Source of the DNA: Pilatotrama ljubarskyi
Taxonomy: Eukaryota > Basidiomycota > Agaricomycetes > Polyporales > Polyporaceae
Length of the DNA stretch: 64,000 nucleotides
NCBI GenBank assembly: GCA_022385805.1
Contig: MU277727.1
Location: 62,001 to 126,000 of the forward strand
Direction: 5' to 3'
Shown: positions 23,115 to 33,281 of the stretch, one piece after another
Numbering within the stretch: position 1 is the first letter of the stretch
Layout: every line of letters starts with the position of its first letter
Translations under genes and position numbers: made by a program
Notes under the pieces: generated by a model
The model's database searches: none
Told to the model about the DNA's origin: nothing
What the model saw: only the letters and a program-made list of their open reading frames with translations

Positions 23115-23380
23115 CTCGCAGGATCAGCCAGGAAGTGGGGAAAGTTGGGGATGCCATTCGAGCCATCTCTGCCTGGAATTTATGGACTTCCGATAGTGCG
23201 GTGAGGGACGCATGTCGTTGTTGGTCGGAGTGCGCGAGCGAGGCCGTCCTTGCCATTCGTGGTCGAGAGAAGCAGTACGAGAGTGGCGGACGACCTCCTC
23301 CTCCTCTCTTCACACCGCGATATCACATACGAGGGTGATCTTCCCACGACCCCCTCCCAGATCTTCCCTTTGCTCATGGG
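23082..23380 (-). repeat. near-identical inverted block, copy B
   Basis: Reverse complement of 5647-5954 with four base differences and lacking the 9-bp insertion. It spans the upstream region and first codons of the copy B C2H2 gene. Confidence 0.9.
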
Positions 23381-24180
23381 CGTCTGTTGCATGCAGGCGC
23401 CTGTGGCCTCGACAAGCACGACGCGCTCGCGTTCCTCCGTACGGTCATTGTCATCATGCCAAAATGTCCGGAATTTCGGATGGCTATCAGCGCTTGTAAA
23501 CATCCGTGGATGTCTGTTCAGTGCTCATGTGCGCACGGGTTTATTTTTCTCTCGAGACAACAAGTGCCGCGCTGGATGACCTTCACGGAGGCATTCCGAT
23601 TTTGGCCAGAAAAAGTAATGGACAGGTGGTACGAACCTACACCACTGTATCCGCGTAAACTACTCTGATGAAGCCCTTGGGACGCCTCTCCCGTATTGCA
23701 GGCAGCCCTGACTTGCGCTTTGGTGCCTCGTCAATGCCGTCGACCAAACAGAAGCCCACTGTGCCACACAATCCGTTAGCGAGTCCCTACACGAGGTCGT
23801 GCTTGAAGACAGCTATTCCCATGTCGCCTCATGTCTTATGTTCTCTCACACGAGTTCACTCATGCCATGCGTCCAGACCAGTGCAAGAAGTCTCGGAGTA
23901 TTGGCAGTTTCAAGCTCAGCCAAGTACCTCGAGGCCCCTCGTAGACGTTCCGTCCTTGCATCGAACTGGTCAATCAGTCCACCTCGAACTCGACCAAATT
24001 GCCTGCGGATGCACCAGACACCGCGAATCTAGTCGCAAAGGTACGGCTACAAGCAGATGAGACAACGACTTCTAAGCTGGAACACTCACTAACCTGCTTA
24101 CAGACCTCGTGCCGTGAAACCAACCGTAGACTGACTCCCATATCACATCGACATACTGCAGCTCCTAGGATCCTTCCGCA
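23381..24180. other. region upstream of HET gene, with an intron-like segment
   Basis: No gene is supported, but 24041-24103 has good intron form: donor GTACGG, a CTAAC branch point, acceptor TTACAG. It may be a 5'-UTR intron of the HET gene. The frame before it (TSNSTKLPADAPDTANLVAK) is open, but does not join in frame to the HET ATG. Confidence 0.4.
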
Positions 24181-26427
24181 ATGTGGCTGCTGAACACTCG
24201 GACGGCAGAGCTGCGACAGTTCGCCAGCTCACAAGGCCTCCGATACGCTATCATCTCCCATGTCTGGCAGCAAGAGCCCAAGGAGCAGACATTCCACGAG
24301 GTCCGCGCTATCCTAGTACGGTGCAAGGAGTCTGGCGAGGACCCACTCCCTCTCCTGTCTCGTAAAATACAGGATTGCTGCCGCATGGCAGCCCGCGCGG
24401 GCCACGAGTGGCTCTGGCTCGATACTTGCTGCATCGACCAGCACAGCAGCGCGGAGCTGTCCGAAGCGATCAACTCGATGTTCGCTTGGTATTCCGACGC
24501 GCAGGTATGCTACGTGTACCTGCACGACGTGGGGGATGACGAGGATCCCAGCGTGGAGGGCTCTGCCTTCAGGCGTGGCGTCTGGCATACACGTGGCTGG
24601 ACGTTGCAGGAGTTGCTTGCCCCCGGGTGCGTGATCTTCCTGTCCAAGACATGGCATACGCTGGGGTCGAAACACTCCCTCGCCCCCGCTCTGTCTCAAG
24701 TGTCGGGTATAAAGCCCGAGGTGCTCACCCGCGACCGTGTTGACTGGATCGAAGGCGTGAGCGTCGCCGAGCGCATGTCGTGGGCTGCGCACCGCAAGAC
24801 GACCCGAGTCGAAGACCGGGCGTACTCGCTCATGGGCATCTTCGGTATCAACATGCCGACCATCTACGGGGAGGGTCCGCGAGCGTTCATGCGCCTGCAG
24901 GAGGAGATCCTGCAGCGTATCCCCGACCAGAGCATCTTCGCGTGGGGTCGCATACATCCAAACTTCCTGGAGGCTGTTGAGGAGATGCGGAACGAGCCTC
25001 CGGCGGATGAAGACAAATTAGGAGATGATGATGAAGCGCTGGAAAGGCAGGCTAGGCTCGAGGTTCTGCTTGCTCCCTCTCCGGCAGAGTTCGCCTTCTC
25101 CGCTGGGATCAAGGTGTTGTCTGTGCCCGACCTCCAGTCCAAGTACGGTGTCAAGGGCAGGGTCCCGCAGTACACCCTCACGAGCTATGGGATGCTCGCT
25201 CAACTGCCTTTCTCAACCGACTTCGTGGACACTGCAAAGTCACATCCTACGGGGGTGGCGAGTGACGACGGCACGTTGGCCGAGACCCCGGCTACACGAC
25301 CTGTACACGCAGCGGTCCTCGGGTGCACCGATAAAGAGCTGTCCATTATCGTCCTTCTGCTCCGCCCGACGCAGGCCTCGTCGCACCAGTACGCTGTCGG
25401 CGAGTACATCGGCGATGCGAGAGCGGGCAAGCGGCACTACTACCGCGCAGCTCTGTACCCCAAGATTCCGAGGACGACCAAGTACAAGGACAAGGATGGC
25501 ACGTTAAAGGAACACGTCATCCCGTTCGCCAGCTTCCCGCTGAAGGAACTCTACATCCGCCACGACTACGCGACGCTTCACCTCGGTCAGGCTCCCTTCA
25601 AAGGGGGCGCAGAGGAGCATGCCACGGCGGGGATCGTGTACACCTTCCACGTCCCGCAATGGGCTCTCAACCGGATGGAGGCTCGGCACTGGATAAGCGT
25701 CCGGCCGCCATGCGAGGACGGTCTGCTGTTCAGCGTCCCGTACGAAGTGAACTGGGGGAAGCTCGAGCACGCTGTCTCCTCTGCGCAGTTGTTCGACTCG
25801 GTGCGAAAGGAGATTATCACCCTCCGCATCGGCGTAGGCTGCGCGTGCTCCGAGCTGCGTGGCACACCACAAGAGTCGGCGGCGATCAACAGCTTCTGGA
25901 TCGACGCACGCATCGCTTTGGTCGCCAAACCCGGGTACACACAGTCGTACGGCGAGCCGCTCGCATCTGAGGCTGCCCGCGCCCCATGCGGCAAAGTGCA
26001 CATGCGGACGAAAGGCAAGGGGCGGGAAGGAGATAACCAGAGGTTCGCTGCAGCATTCGGCGCGCCAGGAAGGGAGGTGCGGATCGCCGTCGAGGCGCGA
26101 AGAGGATTCGAGCCCGCGAGGGGACCCGTCGAGAGGACGTATAGCGTCATGCTCGACTTCGCGGATATCAATGGGGGTGAAGCCCTGGCAGAGAACGGGC
26201 CCACAGCGACGACGGCGGCGGCGGCGGCCTCAGAGAGGCAGCATGTGGACATGCGCTCTTCAGCGTCGACCCTGGCTTCGCAGGCAGGTGGATTGGCTGA
26301 CGGCGACCCCGCGAACGAGAGGGACTCTCCGACAGTACAGACGAGCGGCCGGCAAGGTCGTGCTGCATCCAAATGGTCAATTCCTGTGCTAGCTCGCACT
26401 CTTCTGGGAATGTTTCGCTCGGGTTAA
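24181..26427 (+). CDS. HET-domain protein (heterokaryon-incompatibility type)
   Basis: Intronless 748-residue protein. The N-terminus MWLLNTRTAELRQFASSQ leads into the three HET blocks. The first is YAIISHVWQQEPKEQTF. The second is the strand/loop WLWLDTCCIDQHSSAELSEA with MFAWYSDAQVCYVYL. The third is GVWHTRGWTLQELLAPGCVI. The next segment (RVEDRAYSLMGIFGINMPTI, then YGEGPRAFMRLQEEIL) is the usual extension in basidiomycete HET proteins. The C-terminal 450 residues have no domain I recognise and end in an Ala/Ser/Thr-rich tail. HET domains are TIR-like and can trigger cell death when non-self cells fuse, but most basidiomycete members are untested. Lack of introns is unusual for this window. 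Confidence 0.9.
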   Translation: MWLLNTRTAELRQFASSQGLRYAIISHVWQQEPKEQTFHEVRAILVRCKESGEDPLPLLSRKIQDCCRMAARAGHEWLWLDTCCIDQHSSAELSEAINSMFAWYSDAQVCYVYLHDVGDDEDPSVEGSAFRRGVWHTRGWTLQELLAPGCVIFLSKTWHTLGSKHSLAPALSQVSGIKPEVLTRDRVDWIEGVSVAERMSWAAHRKTTRVEDRAYSLMGIFGINMPTIYGEGPRAFMRLQEEILQRIPDQSIFAWGRIHPNFLEAVEEMRNEPPADEDKLGDDDEALERQARLEVLLAPSPAEFAFSAGIKVLSVPDLQSKYGVKGRVPQYTLTSYGMLAQLPFSTDFVDTAKSHPTGVASDDGTLAETPATRPVHAAVLGCTDKELSIIVLLLRPTQASSHQYAVGEYIGDARAGKRHYYRAALYPKIPRTTKYKDKDGTLKEHVIPFASFPLKELYIRHDYATLHLGQAPFKGGAEEHATAGIVYTFHVPQWALNRMEARHWISVRPPCEDGLLFSVPYEVNWGKLEHAVSSAQLFDSVRKEIITLRIGVGCACSELRGTPQESAAINSFWIDARIALVAKPGYTQSYGEPLASEAARAPCGKVHMRTKGKGREGDNQRFAAAFGAPGREVRIAVEARRGFEPARGPVERTYSVMLDFADINGGEALAENGPTATTAAAAASERQHVDMRSSASTLASQAGGLADGDPANERDSPTVQTSGRQGRAASKWSIPVLARTLLGMFRSG

Positions 26428-26714
26428 ACAGGGCTGACCGGCATCTATAGTCACGATTGCAACGATGTTGTCTGTATGTTTACTCAAAGCATGCATCTCT
26501 ACCACAATTGTACGCGATATCAGCCAAGGTGACCGAGCGTCTCTAGTTCCCAGTGGTCGTGAGCAACGCCAATCACATATTTCTTGTCAGAACGCACTGC
26601 TATGATCCAAGCAGACAGGCTACATTGCGACAACCAGATATACACAAAGCTCACAATCCGACAGGAGTGGGGATACACGAGTCAGTCCAAGAAAACGATA
26701 AACGAAACAGACGA
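26428..26714. other. intergenic region between convergent genes
   Basis: 3' flanks of the HET gene (plus) and the DUF1295 gene (minus). No further feature seen. Confidence 0.35.
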
Positions 26715-28049
26715 TCACTGGGTCTTCTTCCCCGCAACGTCCGCAACGTCCTGCCCATATACTAAACGGTCGACCTCCTCCTTCTTACCCTGCAGGCGGA
26801 GCAGGAGACCCCAGACCGGTGTGAGGAACGGGACGAACATCGCGACGCGCTTCTGGTAGGCGCGGTAGCCCTCGGGGTACTTGGACAGGGAGATGCTCTC
26901 CGTGAAGAGCGTCGACGAGAAGAAGAGGGTGCAGAGTACGAGCGAAGGCAGGAGCGGCCAGAGAGAGGTGACGCTCCTGGGCGAGAGGTAGGCGGACTCA
27001 GGTGCAACTAAGGGGAAGAGGTTGATGATTGCCTGTGGAACAAGGATGTCGTTGGATACTATCGCGAACGAAGGGCACTCTCAAAAAGCTTACCCAGAAG
27101 CTCTGCTCGCAGAAGAAGTTCGGATGGCGCGACCACGCCCAGAGACCACGGGTGACAAAACCGCGCTTGGCGTCGGCGGGCGTCCACTTGATGCGCGCAC
27201 CGGGCCACTCGTTTTGCTCGTGCACGCCGGTGCGCTTGTACGTCTGGAACGAGTACTGCTGGTTGTCGGCAACGAACTCGACCGCGATGTCAATGAGCGC
27301 TAGGGTCGCGAGGATGTAGTCAGACGTGCTGAGCTTGCTCGGCTGCTGGACTGCAGCGACCTCGGTCGGGAGGCCGAGCAGGAACAGGATTACGTTTTGG
27401 ATGAATGCTGTCACCACTGGGTAAGTTGGGGAGCAGTCGGTGCGCGAGAGCGACGTACCAATGAAAGTGAGGTTGATCACCTGGAATAACCACGTAGGGA
27501 CTTTCTTACGGAGGATTGCCCATCGGTAGTCCTCGTCGTTCCTATATGAGAATAGGTCTAAAGAGGCGAACGTCACGAAAGATGAAAGACACTTACAGAT
27601 TGAACAGACCGCGTCTCCACGTGTTGTATGAGAGCCTGAGAGGATCATTAGTACGATGGCTGTATGGTGCTCTCCTGCGCCACTTACCGACACATCCAAA
27701 TGAACTAGGACGCGAGCTCAGTTATGGACGAATGGGATGGTGAAGCGCGAGTACTCACCACCAGACCGAACATCAGCAATGCCCTAGGGCTGTATTTCTG
27801 TACCAGGTCCGGATGTACAGTCTCTGGCACATATGGCCAGAAGAAAAGCCGAGGCTTGCTTGGCCAGAGCGGGAGCAGCGCGTAGTAGGCCGTGTATATG
27901 GTCGGCAAGAACGTCCATACTCTGTCTACTTGCGAGACGTTTCCGGTAATGACAGAGAGAATATAGGCCGCCGCGGCATTATAGAGACAGAACCTGACAG
28001 GCCACTGTAGCGTGGGCGAGATGCCGCGGTAGAAGGATATGGGCGCCAT
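26715..28049 (-). CDS. DUF1295 membrane protein (steroid 5-alpha-reductase-like C-terminus)
   Basis: Multi-pass membrane protein, starting MAPISFYRGISPTLQWPVRF at 28049. Several hydrophobic segments are visible (AAAAYILSVITGN, FLPTIYTAYYALLPLW, VTAFIQNVILFLLGLP, YILATLALIDIAVEFVAD). The conserved C-terminal block KRGFVTRGLWAWSRHPNFFC plus EQSFW is the hallmark of the DUF1295/isoprenylcysteine methyltransferase-like superfamily. Five or so introns. The C-terminus is cytosolic and charged, ending in AGKKTQ, stop at 26715. Relatives are reductase- or methyltransferase-like enzymes of the ER, but activity is not established. It is divergent from SDE2, with starts about 390 bp apart. Confidence 0.78.
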
Positions 28050-28442
28050 GTATTCTGCTAAGACGCGTCAGTGAATGCCAACAAAGTGAGTTGACATCCT
28101 TCGCAGATTCACTCGACAGCAGCCCTCCTCACTTTCCAGCAAAATAATGAACCTGAGCGTTCAAATATAGTGAGCTCGTTGTCGTGGCGAATGTGGGAGC
28201 GAGACGGAGACGTGCGAGTCTGCGAGAGTTGCAGCAGCGATCGTTGACGTCGGTCCACTGCGTGCCAGCGTCTATTACCCCGCAGCACGTGGCAGCTCTA
28301 TTTGGCCGTATTTGGGTGGTTCGGCGGCCTCCGAGGCGCGATCCACAGCGTCCTCCCGCCGACTTCACTGTCTTGCTCATCATCCACGACGACGCCGACG
28401 CCGTTCTCCTCGACTTCTCCCGTCTGTGCATTCGTGAACACC
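28050..28442. promoter_or_regulatory. divergent promoter region of DUF1295 gene and SDE2
   Basis: Non-coding by inspection. The frame upstream of the SDE2 ATG is open but compositionally unlike the protein. Use as a shared promoter is inferred from the divergent layout. Confidence 0.35.
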
Positions 28443-29365
28443 ATGTCGACTTCAGTGCTCATCTCGACTTTCTCTCCCTTTCCCACTTTGGCACTCTCTG
28501 TGCCCTCCGAGACCTCCTTCGCCGATCTCTACGAGGTCCTAGCAGAGCGCTATCCCTCTCTTCCCCTCCACTCTCAAGCCGCTGACCTCGTACTTTCGCC
28601 CACCACCGGTCCCATCCCGGAGCCATATACCCCTTTATCATCTCTCCTTGGGGATGGCTTGTTCGACAACGGTCTCATCTCTTTGCGCCTCGTCCCGAGG
28701 TTGCGGGGTGGCAAGGGTGGTTTCGGATCGCAGCTGCGTGCCGCCGGAGGGCGTATGAGCAGTCAGAAGACGAGTAACAACGACTCGTGCAGGGATCTCA
28801 GTGGTCGGCGGCTGAGTACTATCAAGGAGGCCAAGAAGTACGTCAATTTCGTTGTCCGTCAAGTTGTAGTTTCTGACTTTAGCGGCTCTGCAGGTTAGCC
28901 GAGTACATCGAGACTGAGCCCCTGCGCAAGAAGGCGCAGCAGGAGGCGCAGAGGGCCAAGCTGGAGGCTTTGGAGAAGAAGTTGGGCATGGCGCCAGGCA
29001 GCTCGTCCTCCGATCCCCTCGCGGGGAAGAAGCATCGTCTGGAGGATACCGAGTACATCGAGCAGAGCAGGGACATTGTCGAGAACGTCAAGAGCGCCGT
29101 CTCAGTCGGTACGTGAGCCCTAACTCTGATAAGCCGGCATTTGCTAAACGGAGGTTTAGCTATGCTCAAGAAGAAGAAGAAGGCGAAGACGTCGCACAGC
29201 CCCCCAGCCGAGGCGTCGTCTAGCGCAGCTGCTGTGACTGTCGCTGCAGCCTCGGCCGCGGCTGAGAAGGTCGCTGAAGCTGCATCCGCTGTCACTGAGA
29301 AGGTGCTCGAATCCTCGCCGGTCGCCGCTGCTACCGCTGCTGCAGTTGGTGTCGCGAGTGCTTGA
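28443..29365 (+). CDS. SDE2: SDE2, ubiquitin-fold splicing/genome-stability factor
   Basis: The N-terminal ubiquitin-like domain ends in the processing site RLRGGKGGFGSQLRAAGGRM. The conserved Sde2 core follows: MSSQKTSNNDSCRDLSGRRL, then STIKEAKKLAEYIETE across the first intron. A charged coiled coil (LRKKAQQEAQRAKLEALEKK) comes next. After the second intron there is a lysine patch (LKKKKKAKT) and an Ala/Val-rich tail. In fission yeast, cleavage after the first GG releases Lys-Sde2, which enters the spliceosome and helps excise selected introns. In humans SDE2 acts in the replication-stress response. GGKGG is fully conserved here, so processing is expected. About 268 residues, close to the S. 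pombe protein. Three exons, stop at 29365. Confidence 0.93.
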
Positions 29366-29932
29366 GTGCGCCTTGTACTATCAGCTTCCCTGGTTTGGTA
29401 TGTACGTATGCTATGGAGGTAATGTAATACTTTAAGGACGCTACACGATGCAAGAACCAGGTATTCCTTAGTGAGCCACTATCTTGCATAGAGTGCTCAA
29501 GTTGAGTACGATCCGACCCGTAGGTTTTCCTGTGACTTGATCTTCTGTCATGCCTGCAGTTTGTTGCAGGAGACTTGCCACCATCAGCTTCAATGGCCTC
29601 AGATTGGTTCGTAAGTACCTGCGTCGACAGTCGCGTAAGACTACATGGTCACCCTTGCCAATCTAATAACCCCTCGTACCTCCTACCTCACCGACATGGA
29701 CGGCTACGCGAAAGCCTCCGACGCTCTCCCGTCACCAGACAGTCAAGACGTTGTGAAAATATGTCGCATGCCTCCTATTCTCCTCGTGCACCCGTCAGCG
29801 CAGACCAGCTGACCTAGGTATGACGCTAGGGGTGTGCTCGCGCAAGGTACTTCAGGTCCACGTTGCGCTCGCCTTCATGGACCTGAATATCGCCCCTCAA
29901 AACCGTGGCATTCAACGTGTTCACCGAGCAGA
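29366..29932. other. intergenic region
   Basis: 570 bp between SDE2 and the glycosidase-like gene. I see no gene, only short frames. Confidence 0.3.
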
Positions 29933-32917
29933 ATGCGTCTACTGCAAAACTTAGGAGCCCTCTCGATCGTCTACGTATGCGCACTAGGGGCAGCGGCGCA
30001 GATCGTTGGAGAGCAGAACGCGACCCTGGCGTTCAAGGTCGTCTCGGGCGGCAACGACAACTACTTCCTGCGCGACAACTTGACGAGCGCGCAGCTCCTG
30101 CTCACCAGCGCGAACAGCACGAGCGCGGCGCGAAGGCTCGTCGTCGCGCTTCCTGCGGGCAACTCTGGCGCACTCACATACTTCTTGCCGAAGAATGACT
30201 CATCGAATCCCACCTCGACGTCGGCTTTGAACGTGACGCTGGTGGAGGGTTCGTTCAGGAGCGCGACGGCTGATTACTTCAATGTCGGCGTGCAAGCAGA
30301 CTTGGCCTTCGACCGGAACGCGACACTCGGCGTCACCATCATCGGCGCCGTCCGTGCTATGCGCGGTACGTTTTGAGGGTCCTTCAGCTCCGTGTCTAGT
30401 ATGAGCTGTCACCATACTGACTGGAACTTGCTGCAGATTATGTCGAGGGCAACGGTGTCATGCATGAAATATTCAACTACACCCTCGCATCGTACAACGA
30501 CACCTCGCTCCGGCTGCACCGCCGCTGGATAAACACGACGTCCCCGGAGTCCTCTACTCACAAGGGTGCCGACCTCTTCCTTACCGTGCCCTCAGGCAGC
30601 TCTGCGCGCCTTGCAGTCACCCCGGGGAACAATGGAACGTGGACACCGCCTACTGTGGATATCATCGTGCCGGCCGGTGGAGAGCAGGGCGCGACGGTCA
30701 GGGTGGCAGTAGTGACCAACGAGACGAGCCTGCCGGGATTGGATACGCAGCGGTTGTTCTTGCCTGAGAGCACCAACGGGTCGCAGGCGTTGCAGACCGC
30801 GCTGAAGGGCTTGGCGAGCGGGGTCAGTGACGCGGCCAAGCAGGTAGGACGGTGAAGTGCATGAAATGCGGCGAGACCGCTTGGCTGAGCAGCTTCTTGC
30901 CAGGTCTCCTTTCTCACCTACGCGGACAAGTTCACGGCTGGAGGATGGCGTTTCCTGACTGTGAGTGCTTACCCATACGGGTCGCCAGGGTGACAGCCAT
31001 TGACGGAGGCGAGATAGTACTTTGGCCGCGACTCGCTCATCGCCCTCCGTCTGCTAATGCCTACCCTAACATCCGAGGCGATCGAGTCTGCTCTAGGTGC
31101 AGTCATCGAACGCACTAACTCTACCGGGGCATTGTGCCATGAGGAGACTATCGGTAAGCGCAACTATGTCTGGAGCTACACTCTGCGTTCACTGATCGGA
31201 GGGGACAGGAGACTATGCTTCCTTTGTTGGTCCCAGGATTGAATCGCATCCGAGTATCTACTGACTGGGCCCTCCCGTCAGGTGAACATGCAGAATAACA
31301 GAAGCGATCTCGGGAACGAGCCTTTCTATGACTATAAGGTATCTTGAATATGCATTTCGCCAGAAATGTCTGCTCACGCGTACGTAGATGATTGATACAG
31401 GTATGTCACAGCGATTACCGGATGTGAGGATGCTCAACTTGAACACGTCCCAGATCTGCTGCTCCTCCCAGCAATGAGCCACTATTTCCTCGACCTGGCT
31501 CAAGGCAATGGGCGTGGGAACCATTTCCTCGGTCTAAATGCGACCCTTCAAAACGGCACGTACGCCGAGATCCTGAACCGGTATGCCCCAGTCCCCGTTC
31601 TCTATTCTCCCTGATACCCGCGTTTCGGCGCGTCGCGCTCACATCTCCATCCTGTCAGGACGATTTTTTACAACCTGGGACGCGCGACGCCATTTGCGCA
31701 ATCCCCGAACGTGTCCAACCTGATCGGCTTGCGCCCCGGCCAGCCCGTCGGGAACTGGCGCGACAGCAACGAGGGGCTCGGGTTCGGCTTCTACCCGTTC
31801 GACGTCAACAGCGCGCTCGTTCCCGCGTCCCTCCGCGCCACACAAGCGCTCCTCGAGGCTGGGGTTCTGGGCTTCACGGGCCTGAACGCGAGCGCGGTCG
31901 CCGATGTCGCGCGGGTGTGGGAGGCGGAGGCTCCGAAGCTGTTCGAAGTTACGGTTGGCGCGGAGGCGGAAGCGCGATTGGAGAACTTCGTGCACGCGGC
32001 GAACTTGAGCGAGAGTCTGCTGGAGGAGGGCGCTTCGAACGCGAGTGGAAATGGGGGTGGGGCGGGGAACGTGTCGTTCTACGCGCTGTCGCTGAAGGCG
32101 GACGGGTCGCCCGTGGAGGTGCTCAACTCGGACATGGGGTTCAATCTGGTGTACGGGGCGAACGTGTCGCGCGAGTTCTTGCGACACGTCGTGGATGCGC
32201 TGAAGCCGTATCCGAGAGGTGCGTCCGGACTTGGCTCGCTCCGGAGCGTTCTGAGAGACTGACGGTTTTTTTTTCTTTTCTTTTTGGATTGCAGGACTGC
32301 TGACGAACGTCGGCATGGTCGTCGCGAACCCTGCGTACGCCTCGAACACGACGCTCATCGACACACTCGATCGCGCCGCGTACCACGGTACCGTTGTCTG
32401 GCACGTCCCCTCTCCTCCATTCTCCTCTTTCCCGCCCTTTCCCCGTCTCTCAGGCTTACGCCCGGAACAAATGATGCAGGTCATTCCAGCAGGGCCTCAT
32501 GGCCAGCGGCCTCGCGCGCCAGCTCGGCTTCTGCTCCTCCAACGCGACTAGCAGCGTGGACGTGAACCCCGCGCCGTCGCCCGCACCCGAGTGGTGCGCC
32601 GACGAGACCTTCGTCCAGTCCGTGCGCGACGCGCAGGCGCGCTTGTGGACGGCCATCCGGGGTGCCGAGGACGGTGCGGTCGTCATCCTCTTTCTACCTC
32701 CCCATTCCTGCGCGCTGACCGTCACCGCGGGCGGATCCGAGCAGAGATATATTCGGAGGTGTGGTCGTACAGCTTCGACAACGCGACGGGCACGTTCGGC
32801 GTCGCGGACCTCGCGAGCCTGTCGCCGTCGGGCACCGAGTCGGACGCGATCCAGCTGTGGTCGTACGGCTTCCTTGGGCTTGTGGATCCTAGCGGGAACA
32901 GCACGCGCTCGATGTAG
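29933..32917 (+). CDS. secreted six-hairpin glycosidase-like protein
   Basis: Signal peptide MRLLQNLGALSIVYVCALGAA, then many N-glycosylation sequons. The catalytic-type (alpha/alpha)6 region holds GGWRFLTYFGRDSLIALRLL, CHEETIGDYASF, KMIDTDLLLLPAMSHYFLDL, PVGNWRDSNEGLGFGFYPFD and AYHGTVVW. These patterns resemble the amylo-alpha-1,6-glucosidase-like group of six-hairpin glycosidases. The exact substrate cannot be told; general acid and base are not assigned. Ten or more introns are inferred. One (32401-32479) fits the family sequence only if it uses a GC donor (GCACGT), giving VVWSFQQGLMASGL. The C-terminus ends LWSYGFLGLVDPSGNSTRSM, stop at 32917. An extracellular role in carbohydrate breakdown is inferred. 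Confidence 0.78.
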
Positions 32918-33281
32918 AAGTGTCGGGACGTCGCCAGAGGTGACAGGCTTACACGGCTATTGGAGAGCGAGTGCGCAGGACTGCGCTATGCATGCCCGAA
33001 CGGTATCTGGATATGTCGTGACATCGCGGGATATGCTATTAGGAGCTGTCTATGGTAATGCCAATGCGGCGGGACCGTCGTCCGTTTACCCAAAAGCATG
33101 GTCTATGGGGATGCGTAGTCGTGTATGCGTGATAAGGCGTGTGAGATGGAGCGACGTAAACAATGTGTCGTCGGCGAGGAGAATGCGCGAGAGATGCGTC
33201 AGCAGAAAGCAATACGACGAAGTGTGCGGAACGTGGTCAGATATGCGGGTAAATAGGCGGTCGGGACGGGGAGCAGCGTTT
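32918..33281. other. intergenic region between convergent genes
   Basis: 3' flanks of the glycosidase-like gene and the DHA1 transporter. No feature recognised. Confidence 0.35.

Noticed and set aside
31639..32484. Minus-strand open frame of about 280 codons
   Set aside because: Antisense to well-supported exons of the six-hairpin glycosidase-like gene; Arg/His/Val-rich composition typical of a shadow.
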